Source: Candidatus Scatonaster coprocaballi | GTDB lineage: Bacteria; Bacillota; Clostridia; Saccharofermentanales; Saccharofermentanaceae | Direction: 5' to 3' | DNA length: 34,884 bases | Assembly: GCA_018064475.1 (NCBI GenBank) | Contig: JAGHVD010000073.1 | Coordinates: forward strand, 1 to 34,884 | Part shown: piece after piece, positions 24,870-33,276 of the stretch | How the letters are laid out: every line of letters starts with the position of its first letter | Position numbering within the stretch: position 1 is the stretch's first letter | Program-made: the position numbers and the translations under genes | The notes under the pieces: generated by a model | The model's database searches: none | What the model was told of the DNA's origin: nothing | Seen by the model: only the letters and a program-made list of their open reading frames with translations

Positions 24870-25889
24870 TCAGCTCTTGGGTCCATTCTCAAACATCAGT
24901 TCTCCGCAAGAGTACGCATAGCGGATGCCGTAGATTGGGCCGCCCGGATATGCTTCAGCAAGTGTGCTGGTATCCCAACCAAGAGATCCAGCATGATCAA
25001 TGGTCAGGTTTGCGGTTCTTGCTTCGAGAAGTTCAGATACCGTCACGAAAGTATATCCCTTCGCCTTCAGGCCGTCGATCATCTCCTGCAAAGACTCGGT
25101 TGTGGAGTTATGGCACTCGTGAAGAAGAACACAATCCGACATAGTGCAGTTATCTACAACATACTGCGCGGTATAGTGTGCATCACCCAGAGCAGGCTTC
25201 TGCCAGTCAGCCGGTGTGCTGGCATCGTTCCAGTTAATGACATACTCGTGATTATCAAGTGAATACTTAAACAACCCGGTATTTACAAGTCCGGCGCCTT
25301 GTGGCGGACGGATCACGGTTGCCTTCTGACCAATGTACTTCATCAGCGCATCGTCGCATTTCTGAAGTTCATTATACGCTTGATCCGCGTCAACCTTTGA
25401 CAGAACGGTGTGTCCATATGTGTGGTTACCGATCTCACAATTCAGATCCAACATACGCTGCAGATCCTTGGCATAAGTTTCGTTAATATTACCACCGAGT
25501 ACGAAGAAGGTAGCCACTACGCCATTCTTCTCTAATACATCAAGCACCTTCGAAGTGTTCTCACATGGACCATCGTCGAATGTCAGCGCAATCAGCTTGG
25601 TGCCTTCCGGATACGATGCATGTGCGGTCGGAGCGGCTGTGGTTTCGGTCGGTGCTTCTGTTGTGGTCGTGGTTGCTTCCGTAGAAGGCGTGGTATCCAT
25701 TACCGTTGCAGAAGTTGTTACCGTCGTCGTTTCTTCACTCTTCGAGTCATTGTCCTTGGCTTTGATTCTCGTCACCAAGAATACAAACGTACAAAGTAAA
25801 ACCATGAACACAGCACCTAAGCAGAGTGCAGTATTGGCCAGCGCACGAAGCTGGGCATTCAATGTTCTATTATTTGCGGTAGGACTCAT
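24870..25889 (-). CDS. Membrane-anchored polysaccharide deacetylase (NodB domain)
   Basis: It would remove N-acetyl (or O-acetyl) groups from an extracellular glycan such as peptidoglycan. The 339-residue protein has one N-terminal membrane helix (about 20-40), a Thr/Glu/Ala-rich stalk (51-90) and a NodB domain. Motif 1 is TFDDGP (Asp105, Asp106) and motif 2 HTYGH (His156, His160), giving the Asp-His-His metal site. Motif 3 is RPPQG (194-198), with Gln where Tyr or Phe is usual; motif 4 is NWNDAS; motif 5 is LLHE (255-258). The C-terminal 50 residues after the domain are extra. It is a single gene with its own promoter and GGAGG 9 bases upstream. It could also be a sporulation-type deacetylase; the sequence does not decide. 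Confidence 0.9.
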   Translation of the reverse strand: MSPTANNRTLNAQLRALANTALCLGAVFMVLLCTFVFLVTRIKAKDNDSKSEETTTVTTSATVMDTTPSTEATTTTTEAPTETTAAPTAHASYPEGTKLIALTFDDGPCENTSKVLDVLEKNGVVATFFVLGGNINETYAKDLQRMLDLNCEIGNHTYGHTVLSKVDADQAYNELQKCDDALMKYIGQKATVIRPPQGAGLVNTGLFKYSLDNHEYVINWNDASTPADWQKPALGDAHYTAQYVVDNCTMSDCVLLHECHNSTTESLQEMIDGLKAKGYTFVTVSELLEARTANLTIDHAGSLGWDTSTLAEAYPGGPIYGIRYAYSCGELMFENGPKS

Positions 25890-25928
25890 AAAGTATGACC
25901 TCCATATATAATCTACATACCAAATTTG

Positions 25929-25937
25929 ATTATACCA
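25929..25937 (-). promoter_or_regulatory. Extended -10 promoter of the polysaccharide deacetylase gene
   Basis: The minus strand reads TGGTATAAT, a perfect TGn-TATAAT element, about 40 bp before the start codon. No -35 is visible at 17 bp (CCACCA). Confidence 0.6.
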
Positions 25938-26218
25938 TACCGATTATAATTTGGTGGTGAATAATTCTTTTCATTTACGTGCGAAGCACCCTCAACCGAC
26001 TACCGTCAGTGAAGGCGCCTCAGAAACTACATGCGAAGTCTCAATCTGTATATATCTTTAGCAAGGACGATCCCTGCTAATACACCAACGGATGCTGCGA
26101 TTCCACATATGAATTCTCCTTTGTTTCTTGTCCTCTCTTGTTTACATCTTCATTATCGAGTTTCGGAGTGACGGGCAAGTGACTTCAAAGTGTCAATTCT
26201 GTCATTTTCAAGATAAAG
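25938..26218. other. Intergenic stretch without a clear gene
   Basis: Part of the 396-bp gap between the deacetylase and fba genes. No open frame has a normal start plus a ribosome binding site and family-like content. The only feature of note is the short hydrophobic minus-strand frame listed at 26027-26110. A partial direct repeat (GAAGCACCCTCA near 25983, GAAGGCGCCTCAG near 26011) is also present. Confidence 0.5.
26027..26110 (-). pseudogene. Possible small hydrophobic protein, start codon lost or non-canonical
   Basis: On the minus strand AAAGGAG lies 5 bases before ATA TGT GGA, opening a frame of 27 codons that reads CGIAASVGVLAGIVLAKDIY and then RLRLRM before TAG. This is a hydrophobic helix with a basic end, like many small membrane proteins. 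No ATG, GTG or TTG exists in this frame back to the preceding stop. The overlapping ATG (26106-26108) opens another frame of 16 codons (MWNRSIRWC...) without membrane character. It could be a broken gene, an unusual start or chance. Confidence 0.25.
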
Positions 26219-26253
26219 CAAAAGAAGCTGTCTCTTTAAAGAGACAGCTTCTT
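26219..26253 (-). terminator. Rho-independent terminator of fba
   Basis: AAGAAGCTGTCTCTTT (26222-26237) and its exact reverse complement (26238-26253) make a perfect 16-bp inverted repeat. On the minus strand it ends in TTCTTTT, 33 bp after the fba stop codon. Confidence 0.88.
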
Positions 26254-26285
26254 GAATACGAACTTCGTTGAAAAATCGGTTAGGA

Positions 26286-27254
26286 TTAAGCCTTACCAGC
26301 AGAACCCAGAACGTACTGGATCTTGTGAGCAACCATATCCTTAACAGCCTGACGAGCCGGCTTCAGGTATTGACGAGGATCGAAGTGAGAAGGATTCTCA
26401 GCAAAATACTTACGGATGTTACCTGTCATAGCGAGACGGATATCAGAGTCGATGTTGATCTTGCAGACAGCGAGCTCAGCTGCGTGACGGAGCTGCTCTT
26501 CCGGAATACCAACAGCATCTGGCATCTGACCACCAAACTCGTTAACCATCTTAACGAATTCCTGCGGAACAGAAGAAGAACCGTGGAGAACAATCGGGAA
26601 GCCCGGCAGTCTCTTGATGCACTCTTCGAGAACGTCGAAGCGGAGCGGCGGCGGAACAAGGATGCCTTCAGCATTTCTTGTGCACTGCTCAGCTGTGAAC
26701 TTGTAAGCACCGTGAGAAGTACCGATAGCGATAGCCAAAGAGTCACAACCTGTGCGGGATACGAACTCTTCAACTTCTTCCGGACGTGTGTAAGATTCCT
26801 TACCGGACTCTACAACAACTTCATCCTCGATACCAGCGAGAGTACCGAGCTCAGCCTCAACCACTACGCCGTGAGCGTGAGCGTACTCAACAACCTGCTT
26901 GGTAAGTGCGATGTTGTCCTCGAAAGACTTAGAGGAAGCGTCGATCATTACGGATGTAAAACCACCGTCGATGCAGGACTTGCAGAGTTCGAAAGAATCA
27001 CCGTGATCCAAGTGCAGAGCGATCGGAATCTCCGGGTTCTCGGCTACAGCTGCTTCAACCAGCTTTACGAGATATGTGTGATTAGCGTATGCGCGAGCGC
27101 CCTTAGAAACCTGGAGGATAACCGGGCTCTTCAGCTCACCAGCTGCTTCGGTGATACCCTGAACGATCTCCATGTTGTTTACGTTAAAAGCACCAATAGC
27201 GTAACCGCCATCATAGGCCTTCTTAAACATTTCAGTAGTAGTAACTAATGCCAT
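26286..27254 (-). CDS. fba: Class II fructose-bisphosphate aldolase
   Basis: It cleaves fructose 1,6-bisphosphate to glyceraldehyde 3-phosphate and dihydroxyacetone phosphate in glycolysis and works in reverse for gluconeogenesis. The 322-residue protein is zinc-dependent: ALHLDHGDSFE (79-89) carries the metal-binding histidine and catalytic Asp, EAELGTLAGIED follows, and VLHGSSSVPQEFV holds a further metal ligand and the phosphate site. ATG at 27254 gives the family start MALVTTTEMFKKAYDGGYAIGAF-like, with AAAGGAG 8 bases upstream; an in-frame extension of 29 codons covers the promoter and leader and is rejected. It is a single-gene unit with strong promoter and terminator, fitting high expression. 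Confidence 0.97.
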   Translation of the reverse strand: MALVTTTEMFKKAYDGGYAIGAFNVNNMEIVQGITEAAGELKSPVILQVSKGARAYANHTYLVKLVEAAVAENPEIPIALHLDHGDSFELCKSCIDGGFTSVMIDASSKSFEDNIALTKQVVEYAHAHGVVVEAELGTLAGIEDEVVVESGKESYTRPEEVEEFVSRTGCDSLAIAIGTSHGAYKFTAEQCTRNAEGILVPPPLRFDVLEECIKRLPGFPIVLHGSSSVPQEFVKMVNEFGGQMPDAVGIPEEQLRHAAELAVCKINIDSDIRLAMTGNIRKYFAENPSHFDPRQYLKPARQAVKDMVAHKIQYVLGSAGKA

Positions 27255-27312
27255 AAGAATTTCTCCTTTGTGTTGAATGATAATATATGCAAATAAATTT
27301 ACACCACGGTTA

Positions 27313-27341
27313 ATTGTAAATTGAAGAGTTGTTTTCGTCAA
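27313..27341 (-). promoter_or_regulatory. Strong sigma-A-type promoter of fba
   Basis: On the minus strand TTGACG (27336-27341) and TACAAT (27313-27318) are exactly 17 bp apart, each one mismatch from consensus. It gives a leader of about 52 bases with AAAGGAG. Confidence 0.75.
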
Positions 27342-27362
27342 TCTTTGTATGTAAAGATCAAC
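27337..27362 (-). promoter_or_regulatory. Hairpin/dyad overlapping the fba -35
   Basis: On the minus strand GTTGATCTTT pairs with AAAGATTGAC as RNA (10 bp, two G-U pairs) around ACATAC, 12 bp past the stop codon of the preceding gene. There is no U-tract, so it is a poor terminator; it may trim the upstream operon transcript or act as a DNA dyad on the fba promoter. Confidence 0.3.
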
Positions 27363-27374
27363 GCTTTTTTCGCA

Positions 27375-28163
27375 TTACTCTTCGCTCTTTTCTTCGGAAG
27401 ATGAAGAAGTGACAGCATCTGAAACCGCTTCAGTTTCTTCAGCAATTGCTTCTTTCGCTTCCGCTACAGCCTGATTTGCTTTGTCAGCCTTGTCGTTCTT
27501 ATCCTCTTTGATGACACCTTTTACCAGCGATGTGAGATCATCCGCAGAAGATTGCTCCTCTGCATCTTTATCTCCATCTGGCTTCAAGGCATCATATTGT
27601 TCTTTCGCCTTGAAAACCGAAGCAATCTGCTTGGCTTCTTTTGCCAGAAGGTCGAAATCCTCTTGAGACGCTAAGTCTTTCGAAGAAGTCTGATAACATA
27701 CTTCTTCATAGACATTGTCCAATACTAAGTAGTGAACACGTTCCATGTTGGCGCCAAGCGTAGAGTTCTGGAGAAGCTGCATCGCACGATCTGCCTCACC
27801 ATCTCTAGCATCAAAAGAATCAAACGGGATAGTAATCTTGGAGAACATGTAACGCAGAGCGACTTCTTTATTCTTGTAATCGAGCGCCACACGATACTTG
27901 GCAATCACGAATGTATGAATGAAAACAACCAAACATATCGCCAAGATTGCACCAAATACACCCCAAAGGAGCGGACTTGGCTGCGTCTTTCCAACGAGAA
28001 GGTAACCAACCGCCGCGCAATCCAGTGTCGCAATCGCCAATGTGATGATTCTTCTTTTCAGAATCTGTGACTTGGAAGCAGGGAAACAGTGCACCGTGTC
28101 TTTCGGCAACTTATCCAGTTCTTCCTGGGAAATTTCGAATTCTTTCTCTTCTTTCTCACTCAT
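27375..28163 (-). CDS. Two-TM membrane protein of unknown function with acidic low-complexity tail
   Basis: I do not recognise this 262-residue protein. A charged N-terminus precedes two membrane helices (about 38-57 and 67-90) separated by a short turn, so both ends are probably cytoplasmic. Residues 91-175 form a folded-looking region (YRVALDYKNKEVALRYMFSK...PFDSFDARDGEADRAM). The last 80 residues are Ala/Glu/Lys/Ser-rich and likely disordered or helical. ATG at 28163 is chosen because GGAGGG lies 7 bases upstream; an upstream TTG-led extension overlaps that site. It follows valS by 25 bp and is the last gene of the XRE-cupin, ligase, valS operon. Confidence 0.8.
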   Translation of the reverse strand: MSEKEEKEFEISQEELDKLPKDTVHCFPASKSQILKRRIITLAIATLDCAAVGYLLVGKTQPSPLLWGVFGAILAICLVVFIHTFVIAKYRVALDYKNKEVALRYMFSKITIPFDSFDARDGEADRAMQLLQNSTLGANMERVHYLVLDNVYEEVCYQTSSKDLASQEDFDLLAKEAKQIASVFKAKEQYDALKPDGDKDAEEQSSADDLTSLVKGVIKEDKNDKADKANQAVAEAKEAIAEETEAVSDAVTSSSSEEKSEE

Positions 28164-28188
28164 GGACTTACCCTCCTGCAATATCCTG

Positions 28189-30840
28189 TTATTTCAAAGC
28201 TTCCATACGAGCCAGTACATTGTCCAGCATTTCCTGATACTTTGCCTGCTTCTCTCTTTCCGCTGCGATAACCTTCTCCGGTGCTTTCTTTACGAATTCT
28301 TCATTCGCCAGTTTACCGTTTACACGCTTCATCTCGCCCTCGAGACGTTCTTTCTCTTTACCGAGACGCTCCAATTCCTTGTCAATATCGATCAGATCTT
28401 CCAACGGAATGTAGATCTCACCGGCCGAGCAGACACAAGCTACAGCCGTATTCGGAATACCTTCCTTATTCTTTCTGGTCTCCACTTCTGTTACGTTCGC
28501 GAGTCTTTCTAAGAAAGCCTTACCATCCAAGAACATACCGGAGATGCTCTCATCTTCAGTCACAAGGATCATACCGATCTTACGAGAAGGCACAACGCCC
28601 ATATCTGTACGTACATTACGGATAGAACGGATGGCATCCATCAGGACTTCCATCTGCTTCTCTTCTTTCGGGAAAACCTCATTCTCACGATACTCCGGCC
28701 AATCGGAAATCATGATGGAGTCGGCACGCTTATTCAGTACGAGATAAGTGTACACTTCCTCGGTCAGGAACGGCATGAACGGGTGCAGAAGCTGCATTGC
28801 ACGGCCAAGCACATCGTTTAAGATGAACTGTGCTTCTTTTCTCGTCGCACATTCCTTATCGAAAAGACGGGACTTCGCAATCTCGATATACCAGTCACAG
28901 TACTCTTCCCAGATGAAAGCATTGATCTTTGAAAGCGCAACACCGAACTCATAATGGTCGAAGTTATCGGTTACTTCCTTGATCACCTGGTTCATACGAG
29001 ACAGGATCCACTTATCTTCTGTTGTGAACTTGGAAGGATCTACATCGTCGAACGACAAGTCTTCTTCACAGTTCATCAAGACGAAACGCATTGCGTTCCA
29101 GATCTTATTACCGAAGTTTCTGCCGGCTTCGATCTTGTCCTGCTGGAAACGCTGGTCGTTACCCGGAGCATTACCGGTTACCAGTGCATAACGAAGTGCA
29201 TCGGCACCGAACTGGTCAATGATCTCAAGCGGGTCAATACCGTTACCGAGGGACTTACTCATCTTTCTGCCCTGAGAGTCACGAACCAGACCGTGAATCA
29301 GAACAGTATCGAACGGAACTTCCTTCATGTGGGCAAGACCTGCAACCATCATACGGGAAACCCAGAATGTAATGATGTCATATCCGGTAACCAATGTATT
29401 GGTCGGGTAGTAACGCTTCAGATCTGCAGTATTCTCCGGCCAACCCAATGTGGAGAATGGCCACAATGCAGAAGAGAACCAAGTATCCAGTGTATCCGGA
29501 TCCTGACGCATCGGCTTACCGCACTTCGGGCAAACTGGTGCTTCGTCTTTGGTTACGATCAATTCACCGCAATCATCGCAGTAGAATGCCGGGATACGGT
29601 GACCCCACCAGAGCTGACGGGAGATGCACCAGTCACGGATGTCTTCCATCCAATTGAAGTAATTCTTCTCGAATCTTTCCGGTACGAACTTGGTCTTGCC
29701 TGTACGAACAGCCTCGATCGCAGGCTCAGCCAATGTCTTCATCTTTACGAACCACTGCAGGGATACGCGAGGCTCAACGGTCGTACCGCAACGATAGCAG
29801 GTACCAACATTATGAGCATGTGGCTCAACCTTAATGAGATAGCCACCCTCTTCCAGATCCGCAACGATTGCTTTTCTCGCTTCGTAACGATCCATGCCTG
29901 CATACTTCGGATAATCCTCTGTAATCTTGGCATCTTCAGTCAATACAGTGATTACTTCAAGGTTGTGACGCAGTCCGACTTCGAAGTCGTTCGGGTCATG
30001 GGCCGGTGTAATCTTTACAACACCGGTACCAAATTCGATATCAACGTAACTGTCTGCAACTACCGGAATCTTTCTTCCAACAAGCGGGAGAACCAGCATC
30101 TTGCCGACCAGATCCTTGTAACGGTCATCTTTCGGGTTTACTGCTACTGCAGTATCGCCGAGGAGTGTCTCCGGACGTGTCGTCGCAAGTTCAAGGTATC
30201 CGCTACCATCCTCGAAAGGATAACGCAGATGCCAGAAAGAACCCTGCTGATCTTCGTAGTTTACTTCTGCATTGGAGATGGAAGTCAAGCAATGCGGGCA
30301 CCAGTTGATGATTCGCTCACCACGATAGATCAGGCCCTCGTTATAGTACTTAATGAAAACATCTTTCACTGCTTCCGAGCATCCCTCGTCCATGGTGAAA
30401 CGCTCGTGAGACCAGTCACAGGAAGAACCCATCTTCTTCAACTGTTCAACGATACGACCACCATACTGTTTCTTCCAGTCCCAAGCACGCTCGAGGAACT
30501 TGTCACGACCGAGGTCATCCTTGGTCAGACCTTCCTTACGCATCGCCTCAACGATCTTCGCTTCTGTAGCGATGGAAGCGTGGTCGGTACCCGGTACCCA
30601 GAGGGTCTCATAACCCTTCATTCTCTTATAACGAACCAGGATATCCTGAAGTGTGTTATCCAGTGCATGACCCATGTGAAGCTGACCGGTAATGTTCGGC
30701 GGTGGCATCACGATGCAGAAAGACTCCTTGGATGGATCTTCTACAGGCTTGAAATAGCCCTTATTCACCCACTCGTTATAGAGTCTGGATTCTGCTTCCT
30801 TCGGGTCGAAGGACTTGTTGATATTATCAGTTCTCGCCAT
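28189..30840 (-). CDS. valS: Valyl-tRNA synthetase
   Basis: It charges tRNA-Val with valine and edits misloaded threonine. The 883-residue class I enzyme has PPPNITGQLHMGH (HIGH motif at 55-58), the editing domain with TTRPETLLGDTAVAVNP, zinc-type cysteine pairs (CYRCG; CDDCG with CPKCG), KMSKS (526-530) in GRKMSKSLGNGIDP, an anticodon-binding domain and a C-terminal coiled-coil arm (DKELERLGKEKERLEGEMKR) typical of ValRS. ATG at 30840 is chosen as the family start (FDPKEAESRLYNEW follows); the gene overlaps the upstream ligase by 14 bp. No T-box leader precedes it, since its 5' side is coding, so it seems to rely on the operon promoter. Confidence 0.98.
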   Translation of the reverse strand: MARTDNINKSFDPKEAESRLYNEWVNKGYFKPVEDPSKESFCIVMPPPNITGQLHMGHALDNTLQDILVRYKRMKGYETLWVPGTDHASIATEAKIVEAMRKEGLTKDDLGRDKFLERAWDWKKQYGGRIVEQLKKMGSSCDWSHERFTMDEGCSEAVKDVFIKYYNEGLIYRGERIINWCPHCLTSISNAEVNYEDQQGSFWHLRYPFEDGSGYLELATTRPETLLGDTAVAVNPKDDRYKDLVGKMLVLPLVGRKIPVVADSYVDIEFGTGVVKITPAHDPNDFEVGLRHNLEVITVLTEDAKITEDYPKYAGMDRYEARKAIVADLEEGGYLIKVEPHAHNVGTCYRCGTTVEPRVSLQWFVKMKTLAEPAIEAVRTGKTKFVPERFEKNYFNWMEDIRDWCISRQLWWGHRIPAFYCDDCGELIVTKDEAPVCPKCGKPMRQDPDTLDTWFSSALWPFSTLGWPENTADLKRYYPTNTLVTGYDIITFWVSRMMVAGLAHMKEVPFDTVLIHGLVRDSQGRKMSKSLGNGIDPLEIIDQFGADALRYALVTGNAPGNDQRFQQDKIEAGRNFGNKIWNAMRFVLMNCEEDLSFDDVDPSKFTTEDKWILSRMNQVIKEVTDNFDHYEFGVALSKINAFIWEEYCDWYIEIAKSRLFDKECATRKEAQFILNDVLGRAMQLLHPFMPFLTEEVYTYLVLNKRADSIMISDWPEYRENEVFPKEEKQMEVLMDAIRSIRNVRTDMGVVPSRKIGMILVTEDESISGMFLDGKAFLERLANVTEVETRKNKEGIPNTAVACVCSAGEIYIPLEDLIDIDKELERLGKEKERLEGEMKRVNGKLANEEFVKKAPEKVIAAEREKQAKYQEMLDNVLARMEALK

Positions 30841-32542
30841 TTTTCTGTGCCTCCAAGTATTTCTGCATGTCTCTTCTTCTGATCTCACCGTGCATGATTT
30901 TGCCACTTGTCGTCTTCGGCAATTCATCCACATACTCGATGACACGCGGATATTTGTATGGTGCAGTATTCTTCTTTACAAAGTTCTGCAATTCCTTCGT
31001 CAATTCTTCCGAAGCTTTATACTCCTTACGTAGAACAACAGTCGCCTTGACTGCGAATCCACGGACCGGATCTGGGATACCCGTGACCGCACACTCGAGG
31101 ATCGCACCATGAGCCATCAGGGCACTCTCTACCTCGAAAGGTCCGATACGATAGCCGGAACTCTTGATTACATCGTCTACACGGCCGACATACCACAAGA
31201 AACCAAGCTCATCCTTATACGCTGTATCGCCAGTGTGATAAAGGCCATCGTGCCAAGCATGAGCCATCTCCTCCGGATTGTCTTCATATCTCAGAAGCAG
31301 TCCAACAGGACGACCGCCGGAAGCCTCATCTGTACGGATACAGATCTCACCTGTTACACCCGTTGCGCATTCATTGCCATCCGGGTCAACGATCGCCACA
31401 TGGAAACCCGGTACCGGATAACCCATTGAACCGGTTCTTGGGAGTACCCACGGGAAATATGTACCACATACGACAGACGTCTCAGACTGACCGAAACCTT
31501 CGTAGATCTTGCAGCCTGTGTTCTTCAACCACTGCTTATAAACTTCAGGGTTCAAAGCCTCACCTGCTGTGCAACAGTGCTTCAGGTTCGAGAAGTCAAG
31601 TCCTGTGAAGTCCTCTCGGATCATGAATCGGTACATCGTCGGCGGTGCGCAGAATGTCGTGATCTTATAGTCACAGATCTTCTTCAGGATATCCGCACCG
31701 TTGAACTTGTCGAAATCGTAGATAAAGATTGCTGCTTCGCCGAACCACTGCCCGTAGAACTTACCCCACATGCACTTCATCCAACCGGTATCGGAAATCG
31801 TGAAGTGTAGTTTGCCATCTTCTACTCGGTGCCAGAATACACCTGTGAAGAGATGTCCCAGTGGGAGTGTATGGTCATGAAGGACCATCTTCGGATATCC
31901 GGTCGTACCGGAACTGAAGCACATGAGCATTGGATCCGTCGCAACTGTACCTTCTTCACCGGTCGGACGAGTCCACTCATCGCTCATCTTCGCAACTTCT
32001 GCGTCAAAATCGATCCAGCCTTCCTTCTTCTTTCCCCATGTCACGCAACGGATGACCTCATGGTCATACTGATCGAGACCTTGGTCAAAACGCTCCGTGC
32101 AGTCATCGTCACCGGTAATCACGGCCATCTTGATATGGGCACTGTTGATACGATAGATATAGTCCTTCGCCATCGACTGGTTCGTCGCCATTACGGTTAC
32201 AGCGCCGATCTTGTGAAGAGCCAGTACGGAGAACCAGAACTGGTAACCGCGCTTCAGAACCAGAAGCACACGGTCGCCCTTCTTGATGCCCATGCTCTTA
32301 AAGTAGTTGGCTGTCATATTGGAATACTTACGGACATCGCCGAAAGTAAAACGCTTCTCTTCGTTATGCTTGCTTACCCAGAGGATCGCAAGTTTATCAG
32401 GTGTTCGCTCTGCAATCTTATCCACAACATCGTACGCGAAATTAAATGTCTCCGGATAAGTTACCTTATAATTCTTCTGTAAGTCATCGAGGGTCACGAA
32501 ATCATCGCGATTTCTACCCACAAACTCTTCATATATTGCCAC
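30827..32542 (-). CDS. AMP-forming acyl-CoA synthetase (medium-chain/MACS-like)
   Basis: It activates a carboxylic acid to an acyl-adenylate and then to acyl-CoA. The 571-residue protein shows the ANL-family motifs: A3 CFSSGTTGYPKMV (208-220), A5 YEGFGQSET, A7 YHTGDTAY, A8 VGRVDDVIKSSGYRIGPFEVE, and A10 KTTSGKI with catalytic Lys548. Overall it resembles acetyl-CoA synthetase-like MACS proteins. The acid substrate (acetate, propionate, branched or aromatic) cannot be read by eye. It begins 3 bp after the XRE-cupin regulator gene and overlaps valS by 14 bp. The regulator-ligase pair suggests that its expression responds to its substrate or product. Confidence 0.92.
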   Translation of the reverse strand: MAIYEEFVGRNRDDFVTLDDLQKNYKVTYPETFNFAYDVVDKIAERTPDKLAILWVSKHNEEKRFTFGDVRKYSNMTANYFKSMGIKKGDRVLLVLKRGYQFWFSVLALHKIGAVTVMATNQSMAKDYIYRINSAHIKMAVITGDDDCTERFDQGLDQYDHEVIRCVTWGKKKEGWIDFDAEVAKMSDEWTRPTGEEGTVATDPMLMCFSSGTTGYPKMVLHDHTLPLGHLFTGVFWHRVEDGKLHFTISDTGWMKCMWGKFYGQWFGEAAIFIYDFDKFNGADILKKICDYKITTFCAPPTMYRFMIREDFTGLDFSNLKHCCTAGEALNPEVYKQWLKNTGCKIYEGFGQSETSVVCGTYFPWVLPRTGSMGYPVPGFHVAIVDPDGNECATGVTGEICIRTDEASGGRPVGLLLRYEDNPEEMAHAWHDGLYHTGDTAYKDELGFLWYVGRVDDVIKSSGYRIGPFEVESALMAHGAILECAVTGIPDPVRGFAVKATVVLRKEYKASEELTKELQNFVKKNTAPYKYPRVIEYVDELPKTTSGKIMHGEIRRRDMQKYLEAQKNGEN

Positions 32543-32545
32543 GGA

Positions 32546-33109
32546 TTAGATATCCCCTTTCATAACGATCGCCAAGAACTTACATGGTTTGCCGTTGTTT
32601 GCTTTCATGGCATGCGGATAATCAGAATTGAAATACACGCTGTCGCCCTCATTCAACTCGTATACGATATCGCCGATGAAGAATGTCATGGAACCTTCCA
32701 CCACGTAGTTGAATTCCTGACCTTCATGCGCATGCTGGGTCGGCTTCTCGATATCGTTCGGTTCAACAGTAACCAGAAACGGATCTGCGATCTTCTTACG
32801 GAATGTAAATGCTAAATGTTTATAGTTATATGCCGCTCTGCGGTCAATTTCAAATCCCTCGTCCTTGCGGACGACACTGGCAATAGAAAGTTTTGGCGAA
32901 TCACCGCTCATCAGGTCGACCATATCGACACCGAGCACCACCGCCACATTATTCAGAAAGGAGACGGAAAAATCTTTCTTTCCTTCTTCATACAGGACAT
33001 AATCTTCTTCGGACACTTCGCAACGAGTAGCCATTGTCTTGACATCGATCTCTTCAATCTCTCTCAAAGCCGCAATTCTCTCGCCGATTTGACGCAATTG
33101 ATCTGTCAT
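32546..33109 (-). CDS. XRE-family transcriptional regulator with cupin domain
   Basis: The 187-residue protein has an N-terminal helix-turn-helix of XRE type (RIAALREIEEIDVKTMATRC...EEDYVLYEEGKKDFSVSFLNNVAVVLG, about 8-61) and a C-terminal cupin barrel (about 95-187) with HAHEGQEFNYVVEG, the H-x-H-x4-E metal-type motif, then GDSVYFNSDYPHAM. Such regulators often sense a small molecule through the cupin. It is the first gene of the operon with the acyl-CoA synthetase, valS and the two-TM protein. TTAGGAGGGG precedes its ATG. It may bind the TGTCA-N2-TGACA dyad on its own -35, which would be autoregulation; this is inference from position. Confidence 0.92.
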   Translation of the reverse strand: MTDQLRQIGERIAALREIEEIDVKTMATRCEVSEEDYVLYEEGKKDFSVSFLNNVAVVLGVDMVDLMSGDSPKLSIASVVRKDEGFEIDRRAAYNYKHLAFTFRKKIADPFLVTVEPNDIEKPTQHAHEGQEFNYVVEGSMTFFIGDIVYELNEGDSVYFNSDYPHAMKANNGKPCKFLAIVMKGDI

Positions 33110-33141
33110 AAGATACCCCTCCTAAGATAATTCATCACTTT

Positions 33142-33170
33142 ATAATAGATTTGAAGCGGAGATGTGTCAA
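33142..33170 (-). promoter_or_regulatory. Sigma-A-type promoter of the XRE-cupin operon
   Basis: On the minus strand TTGACA (33165-33170) is perfect and TATTAT (33142-33147) is one mismatch from consensus, with 17-bp spacing. The start codon lies about 32 bp downstream. Confidence 0.75.
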
Positions 33171-33176
33171 CTGACA
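33165..33176. promoter_or_regulatory. Inverted repeat TGTCA-N2-TGACA on the -35, operator candidate
   Basis: TGTCAACTGACA has perfect 5-bp arms around two bases and contains the whole -35 of the XRE-cupin promoter. A repressor bound here would block RNA polymerase; the first gene product is a plausible binder. Confidence 0.35.
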
Positions 33177-33276
33177 ATTCAACGAAAGCATAGCGATTCG
33201 TTCATTTCTAGATTCCTACTCAAAATGTCTTTTGTTACGAGACCGTATAGAATATCCACAAGCATTCTCTCAAAAG

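Noticed and set aside
26268-27248. Plus-strand open frame of 326 codons opposite fba
   Set aside because: It is fully antisense to fba, a highly expressed gene with biased codons that produce long antisense frames. No ribosome binding site or family signal.
27255-27341. Longer N-terminus of fructose-bisphosphate aldolase
   Set aside because: The extension covers the -10, the leader and the ribosome binding site; the family start is at 27254.
28954-30882. Plus-strand open frame of 642 codons opposite valS
   Set aside because: It is a shadow of the strongly supported valS frame; the translation has no recognisable motif and no start signal.
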